Shown here: one piece after another, positions 14,510 through 20,611 of the stretch
Layout: the number at the start of each line of letters is the position of its first letter
Numbering within the stretch: position 1 is the stretch's first letter
Translations under genes and position numbers: made by a program
The notes under the pieces: model-generated
Seen by the model: only the letters and a program-made list of their open reading frames with translations
Database searches by the model: none
What the model was told of the DNA's origin: nothing
NCBI GenBank assembly: GCA_003650445.1
Contig: QMQE01000024.1
Span: forward strand, 1 to 20,611
DNA from: Acidobacteriota bacterium
GTDB taxonomy: Bacteria > Acidobacteriota > Holophagae > Thermotomaculales > Thermotomaculaceae
Direction of reading: 5' to 3'
Length of the DNA: 20,611 nucleotides

Positions 14510-15243
14510 TGGATGATAATCCTCCCTTCTATCTGCGGGTGGAGTACCCGGTGTTTTTTGACATACGCAATGAGGGCTTCCCTCAAAAGGACGTGGGTAT
14601 CCTTGATTATCGTACCTGTCCACATAGAATTCAGTTCACCGCCGCCTTTCATCAGGTAGTCGATTGTAGCGATTGTATATGTTTTTCCGGGGTCAAATTT
14701 TTCCTGCCCGACAGTGGCATTGACAATGCCGGCTGTGGAAACGATGGTCACCCCCGAAACCGGAGTTCCGTGTTTTTTAACAATCTCAGTAATCAGCGCT
14801 TCCACCTGTTCACCGGTGAATTTTGCGATAACAATGCGATTCCCAAATGGCATTAATTCAAACATATTGCCGACAGTTATGTTTCCTTTGTACACGGGTG
14901 CCCGGAGGCCCCCGTTATTTGTGATGGCAAAATCTACATGGCCGAACCTGCGTGCGGTATCGAGAATCACGTCTGCCACGAAATCACCGAGGAGGCTTTC
15001 AGGATTTCCCCGGACCATATCTACTTCCGATTTTCCAATCACCGTAGTCATTTCTTTCCGGAGCTGATCCCGGTAGGGTTTAATGATTTTTTCCACCGCA
15101 GGGTCAGCAGGGATTTTCGAAGTGACAGCGGTGTGGGTGGCAAGCGCCATGGACGCCTTTGGCTGCGGAGTGGAAACCGGCGGTGTTTGACAGGAAATTG
15201 CGGTGAGAAGAACCGCAATCAGGATAACTTTCAGTTTATTCAT
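14506..15243 (-). CDS. Lipoprotein with 5'-nucleotidase C-terminal (substrate-binding) domain
   Basis: 245 residues. A short hydrophobic signal ends in TAISC, with C18 the likely lipidated cysteine, followed by a Pro/Ser/Thr-rich linker to about residue 45. The rest is the 5'-nucleotidase C-terminal domain: GNPESLLGDFVADVI (79-93), TNNGGLR (108-114), VGNMFELMPFGN (124-135) and DYLMKGGGE. In UshA-type enzymes this domain binds the nucleoside and is fused after the catalytic domain; here it is separate and lies first in the operon. It overlaps queC by 4 bases (ATGA) and the metallophosphatase by 4 bases (ATGA). I infer that it is anchored to a membrane and works with the next gene's product on periplasmic nucleotides. 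Confidence 0.9.
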   Translation of the reverse strand: MNKLKVILIAVLLTAISCQTPPVSTPQPKASMALATHTAVTSKIPADPAVEKIIKPYRDQLRKEMTTVIGKSEVDMVRGNPESLLGDFVADVILDTARRFGHVDFAITNNGGLRAPVYKGNITVGNMFELMPFGNRIVIAKFTGEQVEALITEIVKKHGTPVSGVTIVSTAGIVNATVGQEKFDPGKTYTIATIDYLMKGGGELNSMWTGTIIKDTHVLLREALIAYVKKHRVLHPQIEGRIIIQ

Positions 15244-15944
15244 AAACGCTCCTTTGCTTTGATTTCATCGGGGTAGGGAAGGGGGTCGATGAGTCCGGCT
15301 TCCCGGAATCCCCTGAGGCGGAGTTTACAGGAATCGCAGTACCCACAGGGGTTTCCATCTCTATCCGGGTTATAGCAGGTACTGGTCAGGGAATAGTCCA
15401 CTCCGAGCTCTGTGCCTGTTTTAATAATTTCAGACTTTTTCATACTGGAAAGTGGCGCATGGATGGTGAATTTTCGATCCTCATCGGCATAGCGTGTGCC
15501 CAATGTGATGGCGGTTTCCATTGCTTGAATGAACTCCGGCCGGCAGTCCGGGTATCCGCTGTAGTCCATTACATTTGTACCGATGAAGATATCTTCTATT
15601 TTGTTCACTTCACAGTATCCGGCCGCAATGGCAAGAAAAATAGTATTTCTTGCCGGTACGTAGGTGATGGGGATTTCCCCGCCGATTTCTTCCTGCGGGT
15701 TCTCCGGCACATCAATGTCACAGTCTGTCAATGCCGAGCCGCCAATTACATTCAAGGGGACATGCATGACAATATGTGGTACTTTGTATTTTTCTGAGAG
15801 GAGCCGGGATTTTTCCAGTTCTACCCGGTGCCGCTGGCCGTAGTCAAAACTCATTGCGACAGGCTGGAATCCTTCATTCAGGGCGATGGCCAGAACAGTA
15901 GCGGAGTCCAGCCCGCCACTTAACAAAATCAATGATTTCTTCAT
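15240..15944 (-). CDS. queC: 7-cyano-7-deazaguanine synthase QueC
   Basis: A 234-residue ATP-dependent enzyme of queuosine biosynthesis that converts 7-carboxy-7-deazaguanine to preQ0. The PP-loop SGGLDS is at 9-14, followed by SFDYGQRH (32-39) and TYVPARNTIFL. Zinc ligands C190, C200, C203 and C206 are in the C-terminal STCYN...CGYCDSC region. Length is normal. GGAGG lies 8 bases before the ATG. No queD, queE or queF is present in the window, so the rest of the pathway must be elsewhere. The 3' end overlaps the 5'-nucleotidase C-domain lipoprotein gene. A promoter candidate precedes it, so it may start a sub-operon. Confidence 0.98.
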   Translation of the reverse strand: MKKSLILLSGGLDSATVLAIALNEGFQPVAMSFDYGQRHRVELEKSRLLSEKYKVPHIVMHVPLNVIGGSALTDCDIDVPENPQEEIGGEIPITYVPARNTIFLAIAAGYCEVNKIEDIFIGTNVMDYSGYPDCRPEFIQAMETAITLGTRYADEDRKFTIHAPLSSMKKSEIIKTGTELGVDYSLTSTCYNPDRDGNPCGYCDSCKLRLRGFREAGLIDPLPYPDEIKAKERL

Positions 15945-15970
15945 TCCAAAAGCCTCCGTAACTGATTGCT

Positions 15971-15999
15971 ACTATATCGAAAAACAGCTATTCTTGCAA
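15971..15999 (-). promoter_or_regulatory. Putative promoter upstream of queC
   Basis: On the minus strand TTGCAA (15999-15994, 4 of 6 to -35) and TATAGT (15976-15971, 5 of 6 to -10) are 17 bases apart, giving a start site about 20 bases before queC. The -35 box lies in the last codons of the thioredoxin-like gene. It could drive queC and the four downstream genes. Confidence 0.4.
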
Positions 16000-16599
16000 A
16001 TCCATCAGTGTCAACAACTCCCTCTGGAGTGTTCGGCTCTTATCTTTTGCATACCAGAGTTGAACTTGCTTTATGAAATCTTCATGACTCTCGTCCGGCT
16101 TCGTTTTGTGAATGCGAAGGAGATCTTGAGCCGGTGCGGGGCGAGGCCCCCAGTGCCATTGTATCTCTTTTGTGTCCCCGTCTATACATATGAGTTTTGG
16201 AATAGCTCGCCCGCCATTGGTGAGAAACAAATCCATTAAATCAAGATTTTCGTCCCTCAGTAGAATTTTCAGTGAAATTTGATCGGAGGTGTCTGCCATT
16301 TTTGCCATGATTGGCAGGTTCTGTGCCGCGTCACCGCACCATGCTTCACTGAGAACGATCCAGGTGAGGGGGTGATTCAGTTTTTTCAGTGATTGGATGG
16401 TTTCCGGAGCCAGCTTTGTTGTCCGGTCAATCCGCGACATCCGATGAACGTTAAGCTGGCTGTATTCCAGCATTTTCTCCGAATGATTGTTGCCGGTGGT
16501 CCTGCCCTGTTCCAGGAGTGAATCAATGAGAGCCCGGTATTCTGCGTAACTAAAGGCGTTTTCGAGAGGTTTTGCTGTTAACTTGTGCAATGCTGTCAT
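15988..16599 (-). CDS. Thioredoxin-like family protein with single active-site cysteine (WCGD)
   Basis: 203 residues with a thioredoxin fold in the middle. LTWIVLSEAWCGDAAQNLP (78-96) sits at the place of the thioredoxin WCGPC loop but has only one cysteine, C88. IPKLICID (133-140) supplies the cis-proline (P134). The family with AWCGDAAQ is a known thioredoxin-like group of unclear function; with one cysteine it is unlikely to be a classic disulfide reductase. No signal peptide is seen, so it is probably cytoplasmic. It lies 12 bases after the ankyrin gene stop and 43 bases before queC. Confidence 0.85.
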   Translation of the reverse strand: MTALHKLTAKPLENAFSYAEYRALIDSLLEQGRTTGNNHSEKMLEYSQLNVHRMSRIDRTTKLAPETIQSLKKLNHPLTWIVLSEAWCGDAAQNLPIMAKMADTSDQISLKILLRDENLDLMDLFLTNGGRAIPKLICIDGDTKEIQWHWGPRPAPAQDLLRIHKTKPDESHEDFIKQVQLWYAKDKSRTLQRELLTLMDLQE

Positions 16600-16611
16600 T
16601 CCCCTGTTTTC

Positions 16612-17445
16612 CTAAGCACTTGGAATCATTTTTGCCCCATGGCTTTCCAGATAGTGGACCACTTCTTCAAAATGAGGTGGCGGGTTTTTTGAGGACCTGA
16701 GCTGGGTGGCCCGGGCGGCTGCATGCTGGAGTACCGAAAGATATTCTCCATCCCGTTCATTTACGTTTGCTCCGGCTTCGACCAGAACTTTAACTGTAGG
16801 CAGAGAGCCGCTTTCCACTGCATGAATAAGGGGTGTCCAGCCTTTCTTGTCTTTGAGTTTCAGGCTTGCACCTTTTTCCAGAAGCAATTGTGTTAGCTTT
16901 ACATTCCCGGTGCTGGCCGCAATCATCAATGGGGTCATACGGTGGACTCTCTCTCGGATATCCACTTTTGCCCCCTTGTCTAAAAGGAGGCGAACCAGTT
17001 CCAGTTTCCCTTTCTTGATTGCCAGTTGAAGGGGGTGCCATCCGACATAGCCGCCCTTTTTGGGTGCGATGGTCAGTTTGGCTCCCCGTCTTATAAGCAA
17101 CGCGGCAATATCGTCATTTCCATTTTCAATTGCAAGCATCAGCGCGGTCCAGCCTTTCTTGTCTCCCTTAGCTCTGGCATTAATATCACAACCCGCATCG
17201 AGAAGTTTCTTAACGGCTGTAAAATCTCCGACTTTTGAGCAAAAAAGCAAAGCCTTCTGACCGGAATAGTTTTTTGCGACGTACAGATCCCCAAGGTTAA
17301 TCAGGCGATCCACTTCTTTCCTGTTTCCGGCCTTTACGGCGGCGGTGAGGTCTTCATTGATATCCCCCGCAACAGCGGGCAGTGATGTCAATGCCATCAG
17401 AATCCCAATTGTGGCAAAAAATAGTGGATTGAAATGTCTGTTCAT
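16612..17445 (-). CDS. Secreted ankyrin-repeat protein
   Basis: 277 residues. The N-terminus has a signal peptide with probable cleavage after AVA (residue 27), so the protein is likely periplasmic. About seven ankyrin repeats follow, roughly at 33-57, 64-93, 98-127, 136-165, 170-199, 203-232 and 237-272. They show hallmark pieces such as GWTALMLAIENGN, TPLMIAASTGN and GWTPLIHAVESG. Ankyrin repeats bind proteins, but the partner is unknown. The ribosome-binding site AAAGGAGT lies 7 bases before the ATG. The gene follows the NYN gene by 23 bases and precedes the thioredoxin-like gene by 12, so it is in the same operon. Confidence 0.93.
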   Translation of the reverse strand: MNRHFNPLFFATIGILMALTSLPAVAGDINEDLTAAVKAGNRKEVDRLINLGDLYVAKNYSGQKALLFCSKVGDFTAVKKLLDAGCDINARAKGDKKGWTALMLAIENGNDDIAALLIRRGAKLTIAPKKGGYVGWHPLQLAIKKGKLELVRLLLDKGAKVDIRERVHRMTPLMIAASTGNVKLTQLLLEKGASLKLKDKKGWTPLIHAVESGSLPTVKVLVEAGANVNERDGEYLSVLQHAAARATQLRSSKNPPPHFEEVVHYLESHGAKMIPSA

Positions 17446-17468
17446 GTGTTTACTCCTTTTGTGGTGAA

Positions 17469-18179
17469 TTAGAATTCGGAAGTTTCCCGATGTTTATCCC
17501 TGCACTCACTGCAGTAAAATGTAGGGCCGCCCCAGTCAGTCAATTCCTCGACTCCGCAGGACAGGCATTTCCGGTAGCGCTTTTCCTTGACAAGGCGGAT
17601 TTCATCTAAGTGTTCCTCCAGAAACAAGTGGGGAAAATCAAACAGGTCCGTGCTGTTGATGAGTTTCTGAGAGGTGGGGTAGATATTGCCAAGGCGTCGC
17701 AGTGCTGCAAGGAGGGTTCGTTTCCCCATTGCACGAACCCGTCTCAAAGCCGGCATATAATCAAAATCACCGGCGAGAAGAACGGCCACGTCAATGGCGG
17801 ATGGGAGGGATGCGTAGTGCAACATGGACGTGGAAAGGGCAATGTCCACGCATTTTTCCTGGGGTGACAGCCCCTGCTGGTTTTTGAAGTCAATTTCGTA
17901 GATTTCTGTTTCAAAATGACATTCTTTCCTCAGATAATCGTAAAAGGCAACCTGGGGACCGGCGTCAAATCCGGGCTTGTTAATGGGGATAGATCCGAAG
18001 AAACAGGTTCTGACAATGTCAATTTCTTTTTCACTGACAGACGCGAGATATTTGGAAACAAGCTGGGGAATATTTTGATAGTTAATTTTGAAATCCGGGT
18101 CATGGAAGGCGTTTACGATTTCAGCCTTGTTATGAAATATCCAGCTTCCATCTATAAAAATCATTGTTTTCAGTGCCAT
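17469..18179 (-). CDS. NYN-domain (PIN-like) putative ribonuclease with C-terminal zinc ribbon
   Basis: 236 residues. The NYN/LabA-like fold is indicated by MIFIDGSWIFHN (D10, N17), KCVDIALSTSML (D112) and AVLLAGDFDYMPALRRVRAMGKR (D138, D140). These acidic positions match the metal-binding set of PIN/NYN nucleases. A C-terminal zinc ribbon has C205/C208 and C223/C226 (CLSCG...YCSEC). The family is thought to cleave RNA, but the target here is unknown. AGGTGA precedes the ATG. With a 118-base gap upstream, the gene probably starts its own transcript together with the ankyrin and thioredoxin-like genes. No antitoxin-like partner is next to it. Confidence 0.88.
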   Translation of the reverse strand: MALKTMIFIDGSWIFHNKAEIVNAFHDPDFKINYQNIPQLVSKYLASVSEKEIDIVRTCFFGSIPINKPGFDAGPQVAFYDYLRKECHFETEIYEIDFKNQQGLSPQEKCVDIALSTSMLHYASLPSAIDVAVLLAGDFDYMPALRRVRAMGKRTLLAALRRLGNIYPTSQKLINSTDLFDFPHLFLEEHLDEIRLVKEKRYRKCLSCGVEELTDWGGPTFYCSECRDKHRETSEF

Positions 18180-18297
18180 TATTCACCTCATTTACTATAA
18201 ATTATTTCTTTTTTCATGTTGTTCACGAACTTAATTGTCAAAGAACAGCTTCCATCTTCATAATGTACTCATTTTCTTCAATTGAGACAAGTGAAAA
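18180..18297 (-). other. 118-base intergenic spacer between dus and the NYN gene
   Basis: An AT-rich gap in an otherwise tightly packed minus-strand cluster. Reading the minus strand, it holds TTGACA (18242-18237) and a TATAGT (18199-18194), but they are about 37 bases apart, too far to form one promoter. The palindrome GTTCGTGAAC lies between them. No rho-independent terminator for dus is visible. A promoter for the NYN gene is likely somewhere here, but I cannot fix it. Confidence 0.35.
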
Positions 18298-19293
18298 TCA
18301 GGAAATTGAACCTTTGAAGTCTTCAATCAATTGCATCATGTCATCAATTGTATGGATGTGGCTCAGGCGGACTCTGAGTTGCTTGCCCCCGGGGATGGAG
18401 CGGGAATACCAGCCTGCAACTGTTTTCATTTTGTGAAGAGCAAGTTTTTCCGGGTAAATATCGGTGATTTCCATGAATTGTTTTTCCATTATGGGGAAAA
18501 GAGAACCCGGAGAAACCTGGAGATTTGAGAGCAGTTCGGCAAAAATCCAGGGCTTCTTGATGGCGGCACGGGCGATCATGATGCCGTCACAGCCGGTTTT
18601 CAGCATCCGATTCAGGGTTTCGCGGTCTGTAATATCCCCGTTTCCGATTACCGGGATAGAGAGCTGCGATTTCAGGAGTGCAATTTGCTCATAATGAACT
18701 GTATCTCTGAACATTTCTTTCCGGGTTCGTCCATGAAAGAAGATGGCGTTGACACCATTATCTTCCGCCATTTTCCCGAAATCTGAAAATACCAGCGACC
18801 GACTGTCCCAACCACTCCGAATTTTAATGGTCAGGGGGATGGATATCCGTTTCCTCACGGCTGAAATAATGGATTCAGCGAGTTTCAAATCTTTCAACAG
18901 GGCGGAACCGCTCCCATGCCGCGTGATAGTGCTGGAGGGGCAACCCATGTTGATATCCAGGGCGTCTGCGCCTGCTGCTTCGGCCATTTCGGCAGCGTTC
19001 GCCATCCGTTCCGGTTCTTTTCCGACAATTTGAAAAAAAACAGGGTGTTCACTTTCAGAAAAGTTTGCCATGTGCAGTGTTCGTTCGCAGTTTCTCGTGT
19101 AGGCATCGGATGAAATCATTTCAGTGAACACGGCACCAACGCCACCGAAAGTGCGGACGATTCTTCGGAACGGTCCATCTGTGATATCAGCGATAGGTGC
19201 CAGAAAAGTAGCTGGTCTTACGGTGAGGACACCAATTCTGATAAGTTCGGGCACCACATGGTTCTTCCCGTTGACAGGTAAATTTATGGACAT
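18298..19293 (-). CDS. tRNA-dihydrouridine synthase (DusB-like)
   Basis: A 331-residue flavoenzyme that reduces uridine in tRNA to dihydrouridine. The FMN-binding TIM barrel begins at LAPIADITDGPFRRI (31-45); the usual LAPMAG(V/I)TD has Gly where this one has Asp. The catalytic cysteine is C118 in DINMGCPS. HGSGSALLKD, VPLTIKIR-type LTIKIRSGW, IFFHGRTR, IPVIGNGDI and DGIMIARAAIKKPWIF are further family motifs. The C-terminal helical domain is present. The start at ATG 19293 has no clear ribosome-binding site; it follows the YhaM-like stop by 8 bases, suggesting coupled translation. About 12 extra residues precede the usual Dus start, so an internal GTG start is possible. Confidence 0.95.
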   Translation of the reverse strand: MSINLPVNGKNHVVPELIRIGVLTVRPATFLAPIADITDGPFRRIVRTFGGVGAVFTEMISSDAYTRNCERTLHMANFSESEHPVFFQIVGKEPERMANAAEMAEAAGADALDINMGCPSSTITRHGSGSALLKDLKLAESIISAVRKRISIPLTIKIRSGWDSRSLVFSDFGKMAEDNGVNAIFFHGRTRKEMFRDTVHYEQIALLKSQLSIPVIGNGDITDRETLNRMLKTGCDGIMIARAAIKKPWIFAELLSNLQVSPGSLFPIMEKQFMEITDIYPEKLALHKMKTVAGWYSRSIPGGKQLRVRLSHIHTIDDMMQLIEDFKGSIS

Positions 19294-19301
19294 GGAAACT
19301 T

Positions 19302-20261
19302 TCAGGGCCGATTCTTGTAAATCACCCGGCCGAACATCGGGAGGTATGGGGTCCAGTCAGGATGATCCGACTGGACATCTGCTTCAATAGCCTGGCGCAT
19401 GGCGTTCAGTTTTGCGTCCATGTTATCGAGGCTGTTGACCATCAGTGCTTCCGGGGTTTTGGGCCGTTTCGGCGATCCGAACTCCAATTCTCCATGATGG
19501 GAGAGGATGATGTGCAGAAGATGAAGCCGGATATTGTCGGGGAAGTCCGGTATTTCCCGAATGCGCGCTGCGATGTAGTCATATTCAATTGCAATGTGTC
19601 CCAGAAGCCTGCCTTCGGTGGAATAGCTGAATTCCCGCTGGTAGGACAGTTCCCAGAGCTTTCCCAGGTCATGAAAAAGCAATCCTGCCAGGACGAGGTC
19701 TTTGCTGATGTACGGATAGACGGGACTGACCTGAATGGCCAGTTTCAGCAGAGTAAGCAGGTGTTCCAGGTATCCTCCCCGGTATGCGTGGTGCAAACTT
19801 TTGGCCGCAGGGGCGATTTTTGCCAGTTCGATAACCTCGGGGTCGTTGTATACATGGCCAGCCAATTCCTTGAGGAAAGAATTTTCCAGTTGTGTTTCGA
19901 TAATTTCCCTCACTTCCTCCAACATCTGTTCCGGTGGGCGTTCGCTTACAGGAAAGAAAATTTTGGGGTCTTCTACTTCATCATCAGTTGCTTTCCGGAG
20001 CTTTGTAACCACCATCTGAAGCTGGTTATTGTATACCTGGATTCGGAAGCGAATTTTTACAAAGTCTCCCGGCTTTACGGTGTCCACAGCTTCTTCGAAG
20101 TTGTCCCACATCATGGCAATGAGATCACCGCTTGAATCCCCAAGTTTCATAAACAGGTAGTGCCCGCCGTTTTTTTTGTCCCGGATGGCGAGCAATTTCA
20201 GCAGATAAACCTCATCCCCTTTCCAATCCGGTTTCAAATCTTTTATGAATGTATGTTTCAT
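19302..20261 (-). CDS. yhaM: YhaM-like 3'-5' exoribonuclease (OB fold + HD domain)
   Basis: 319 residues. The N-terminal OB-fold nucleic-acid-binding domain spans about 1-95 (YLLKLLAIRDKKNGGHYLFMKLGDSSG). An HD metal-dependent domain follows, with ligands around H158/H167 (HHAYRGGYLEH), H197-D198 (FHDLGK), H222 (LLGH) and H255/H256 (ILSHHGE). This domain pair is that of the YhaM/CBF1 exonucleases, which trim short RNAs and single-stranded DNA. The ATG directly follows the rqcP-like stop (TAAATG), and GAGGAG within that gene's tail serves as the ribosome-binding site. It lies among other RNA-acting genes. Confidence 0.9.
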   Translation of the reverse strand: MKHTFIKDLKPDWKGDEVYLLKLLAIRDKKNGGHYLFMKLGDSSGDLIAMMWDNFEEAVDTVKPGDFVKIRFRIQVYNNQLQMVVTKLRKATDDEVEDPKIFFPVSERPPEQMLEEVREIIETQLENSFLKELAGHVYNDPEVIELAKIAPAAKSLHHAYRGGYLEHLLTLLKLAIQVSPVYPYISKDLVLAGLLFHDLGKLWELSYQREFSYSTEGRLLGHIAIEYDYIAARIREIPDFPDNIRLHLLHIILSHHGELEFGSPKRPKTPEALMVNSLDNMDAKLNAMRQAIEADVQSDHPDWTPYLPMFGRVIYKNRP

Positions 20262-20519
20262 TTACACAATCTCCTCTTCCAGAATCTCGTAATAATCAAG
20301 CTCCATTCCCTTTTTTACCGGCCTGGTCGGAATTTCTTTTATCCGTATTTTCAGGCGACGGCGGTGGAGCGGCAATTGTAGAATATCGCCGGCTTTCACT
20401 TCACGCCCCGGTTTAGCAAGTGAGTCGTTGAGCAAAACCCGGCCGGAGCGAACCAATTCGTTTGCAACAGCCCGCCGTTTTACAATCATGGTTTTCTTCA
20501 GAAACAGGTCCAGTCTCAC
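20262..20519 (-). CDS. rqcP: S4-domain RNA-binding protein, RqcP/YabO-like
   Basis: 85 residues that are almost entirely one S4 RNA-binding domain: MRLDLFLKKTMIVKRRAVA, then GRVLLND and KPGREVKAGD, ending YYEILEEE. This pattern and length closely resemble Bacillus YabO (RqcP), which helps RqcH add alanine tails on stalled 50S subunits. Hsp15 (HslR) is the alternative, but it is longer. The start is a GTG at 20519 overlapping the previous stop (GTGA). No rqcH is visible in the window. The next gene begins directly after the stop. Confidence 0.8.
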   Translation of the reverse strand: MRLDLFLKKTMIVKRRAVANELVRSGRVLLNDSLAKPGREVKAGDILQLPLHRRRLKIRIKEIPTRPVKKGMELDYYEILEEEIV

Positions 20520-20611
20520 AGGTCTTCCGGTTTTACATCCACCCGCACATAGTAGCTTCCCTTCAGCTCAGCAATAAATTTCTTAATGGCGGCGTCAATC
20601 TGAGGTTCCCG
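20516..20611 (-). CDS. Unidentified protein, C-terminal 31 residues only
   Basis: An open frame enters from the right edge and ends in TGA overlapping the rqcP GTG start (GTGA). The visible part contains AAIKKFIAELKGSYYV and VRVDVKPEDL. It is too short for a family call. The overlap places it in the same operon as the S4 protein. Confidence 0.65.
   Translation of the reverse strand, partial: REPQIDAAIKKFIAELKGSYYVRVDVKPEDL

Noticed and set aside
14510..14623. Longer start for the metallophosphatase at 14623.
   Set aside because: It would place 38 non-conserved residues before a clear twin-arginine signal peptide, and ATG 14509 has the ATGA overlap typical of this operon.
18194..18242. TTGACA and TATAGT upstream of the NYN gene as one promoter.
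   Set aside because: The spacing is about 37 bases; neither hexamer has a good partner at 16-18 bases.

Overview
The window looks like a bacterial chromosome segment of moderate GC content from a Gram-negative (diderm) organism. The outer membrane is implied by a 967-residue TonB-dependent receptor of the Oar/carboxypeptidase-regulatory-domain type that ends in phenylalanine, and by a lipoprotein. Receptors of this type are common in Acidobacteriota, Aminicenantes and similar phyla, so I lean that way with low confidence. I see no phage, IS, integrase, CRISPR, tRNA or rRNA.

The left half (1-11.1 kb) is on the + strand. It opens with the 3' end of lexA and a DinB-type Y-family polymerase, which together form an SOS pair. 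The polymerase gene is bracketed by two inverted-repeat elements built from hexamers of one pattern, (RAG+fixed triplet)n. A heat-shock operon follows: hrcA-grpE-dnaK-dnaJ. It ends in a gene overlapping dnaJ by 4 nt that encodes a class III ribonucleotide reductase (NrdD)-like protein. That protein keeps the fold markers and the zinc ribbon but appears to lack the catalytic cysteines. A perfect TTGACA-N18-TATAAT promoter lies inside the 3' end of that gene and probably drives the TonB-dependent receptor gene. The receptor gene ends at a strong rho-independent terminator.

The right half (11.2-20.6 kb) is entirely on the - strand and tightly packed. Read in transcription order, it runs: unidentified 3' end, rqcP-like S4 protein, YhaM-like OB/HD 3'-5' exoribonuclease, Dus tRNA-dihydrouridine synthase, NYN-domain putative nuclease with a zinc ribbon, secreted ankyrin-repeat protein, thioredoxin-like protein, queC, a lipoprotein with only the 5'-nucleotidase C-terminal domain, a Tat-exported metallophosphatase with only the catalytic domain, tsaD, and a sodium:solute symporter. 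Many junctions are 1-19 nt overlaps. Six of these genes act, or probably act, on tRNA, RNA or the ribosome. The 5'-nucleotidase is split into two genes in reverse domain order.

The best candidates for something undescribed are the degenerate NrdD-like protein at the end of the chaperone operon and the RAG-hexamer inverted repeats flanking dinB. Every other gene falls in a recognisable family, except the 31-codon fragment at the right edge. No gene-free stretch exceeds 300 bases; the longest gaps are 152-284 and 1401-1564, and both are mostly filled by the repeat elements.
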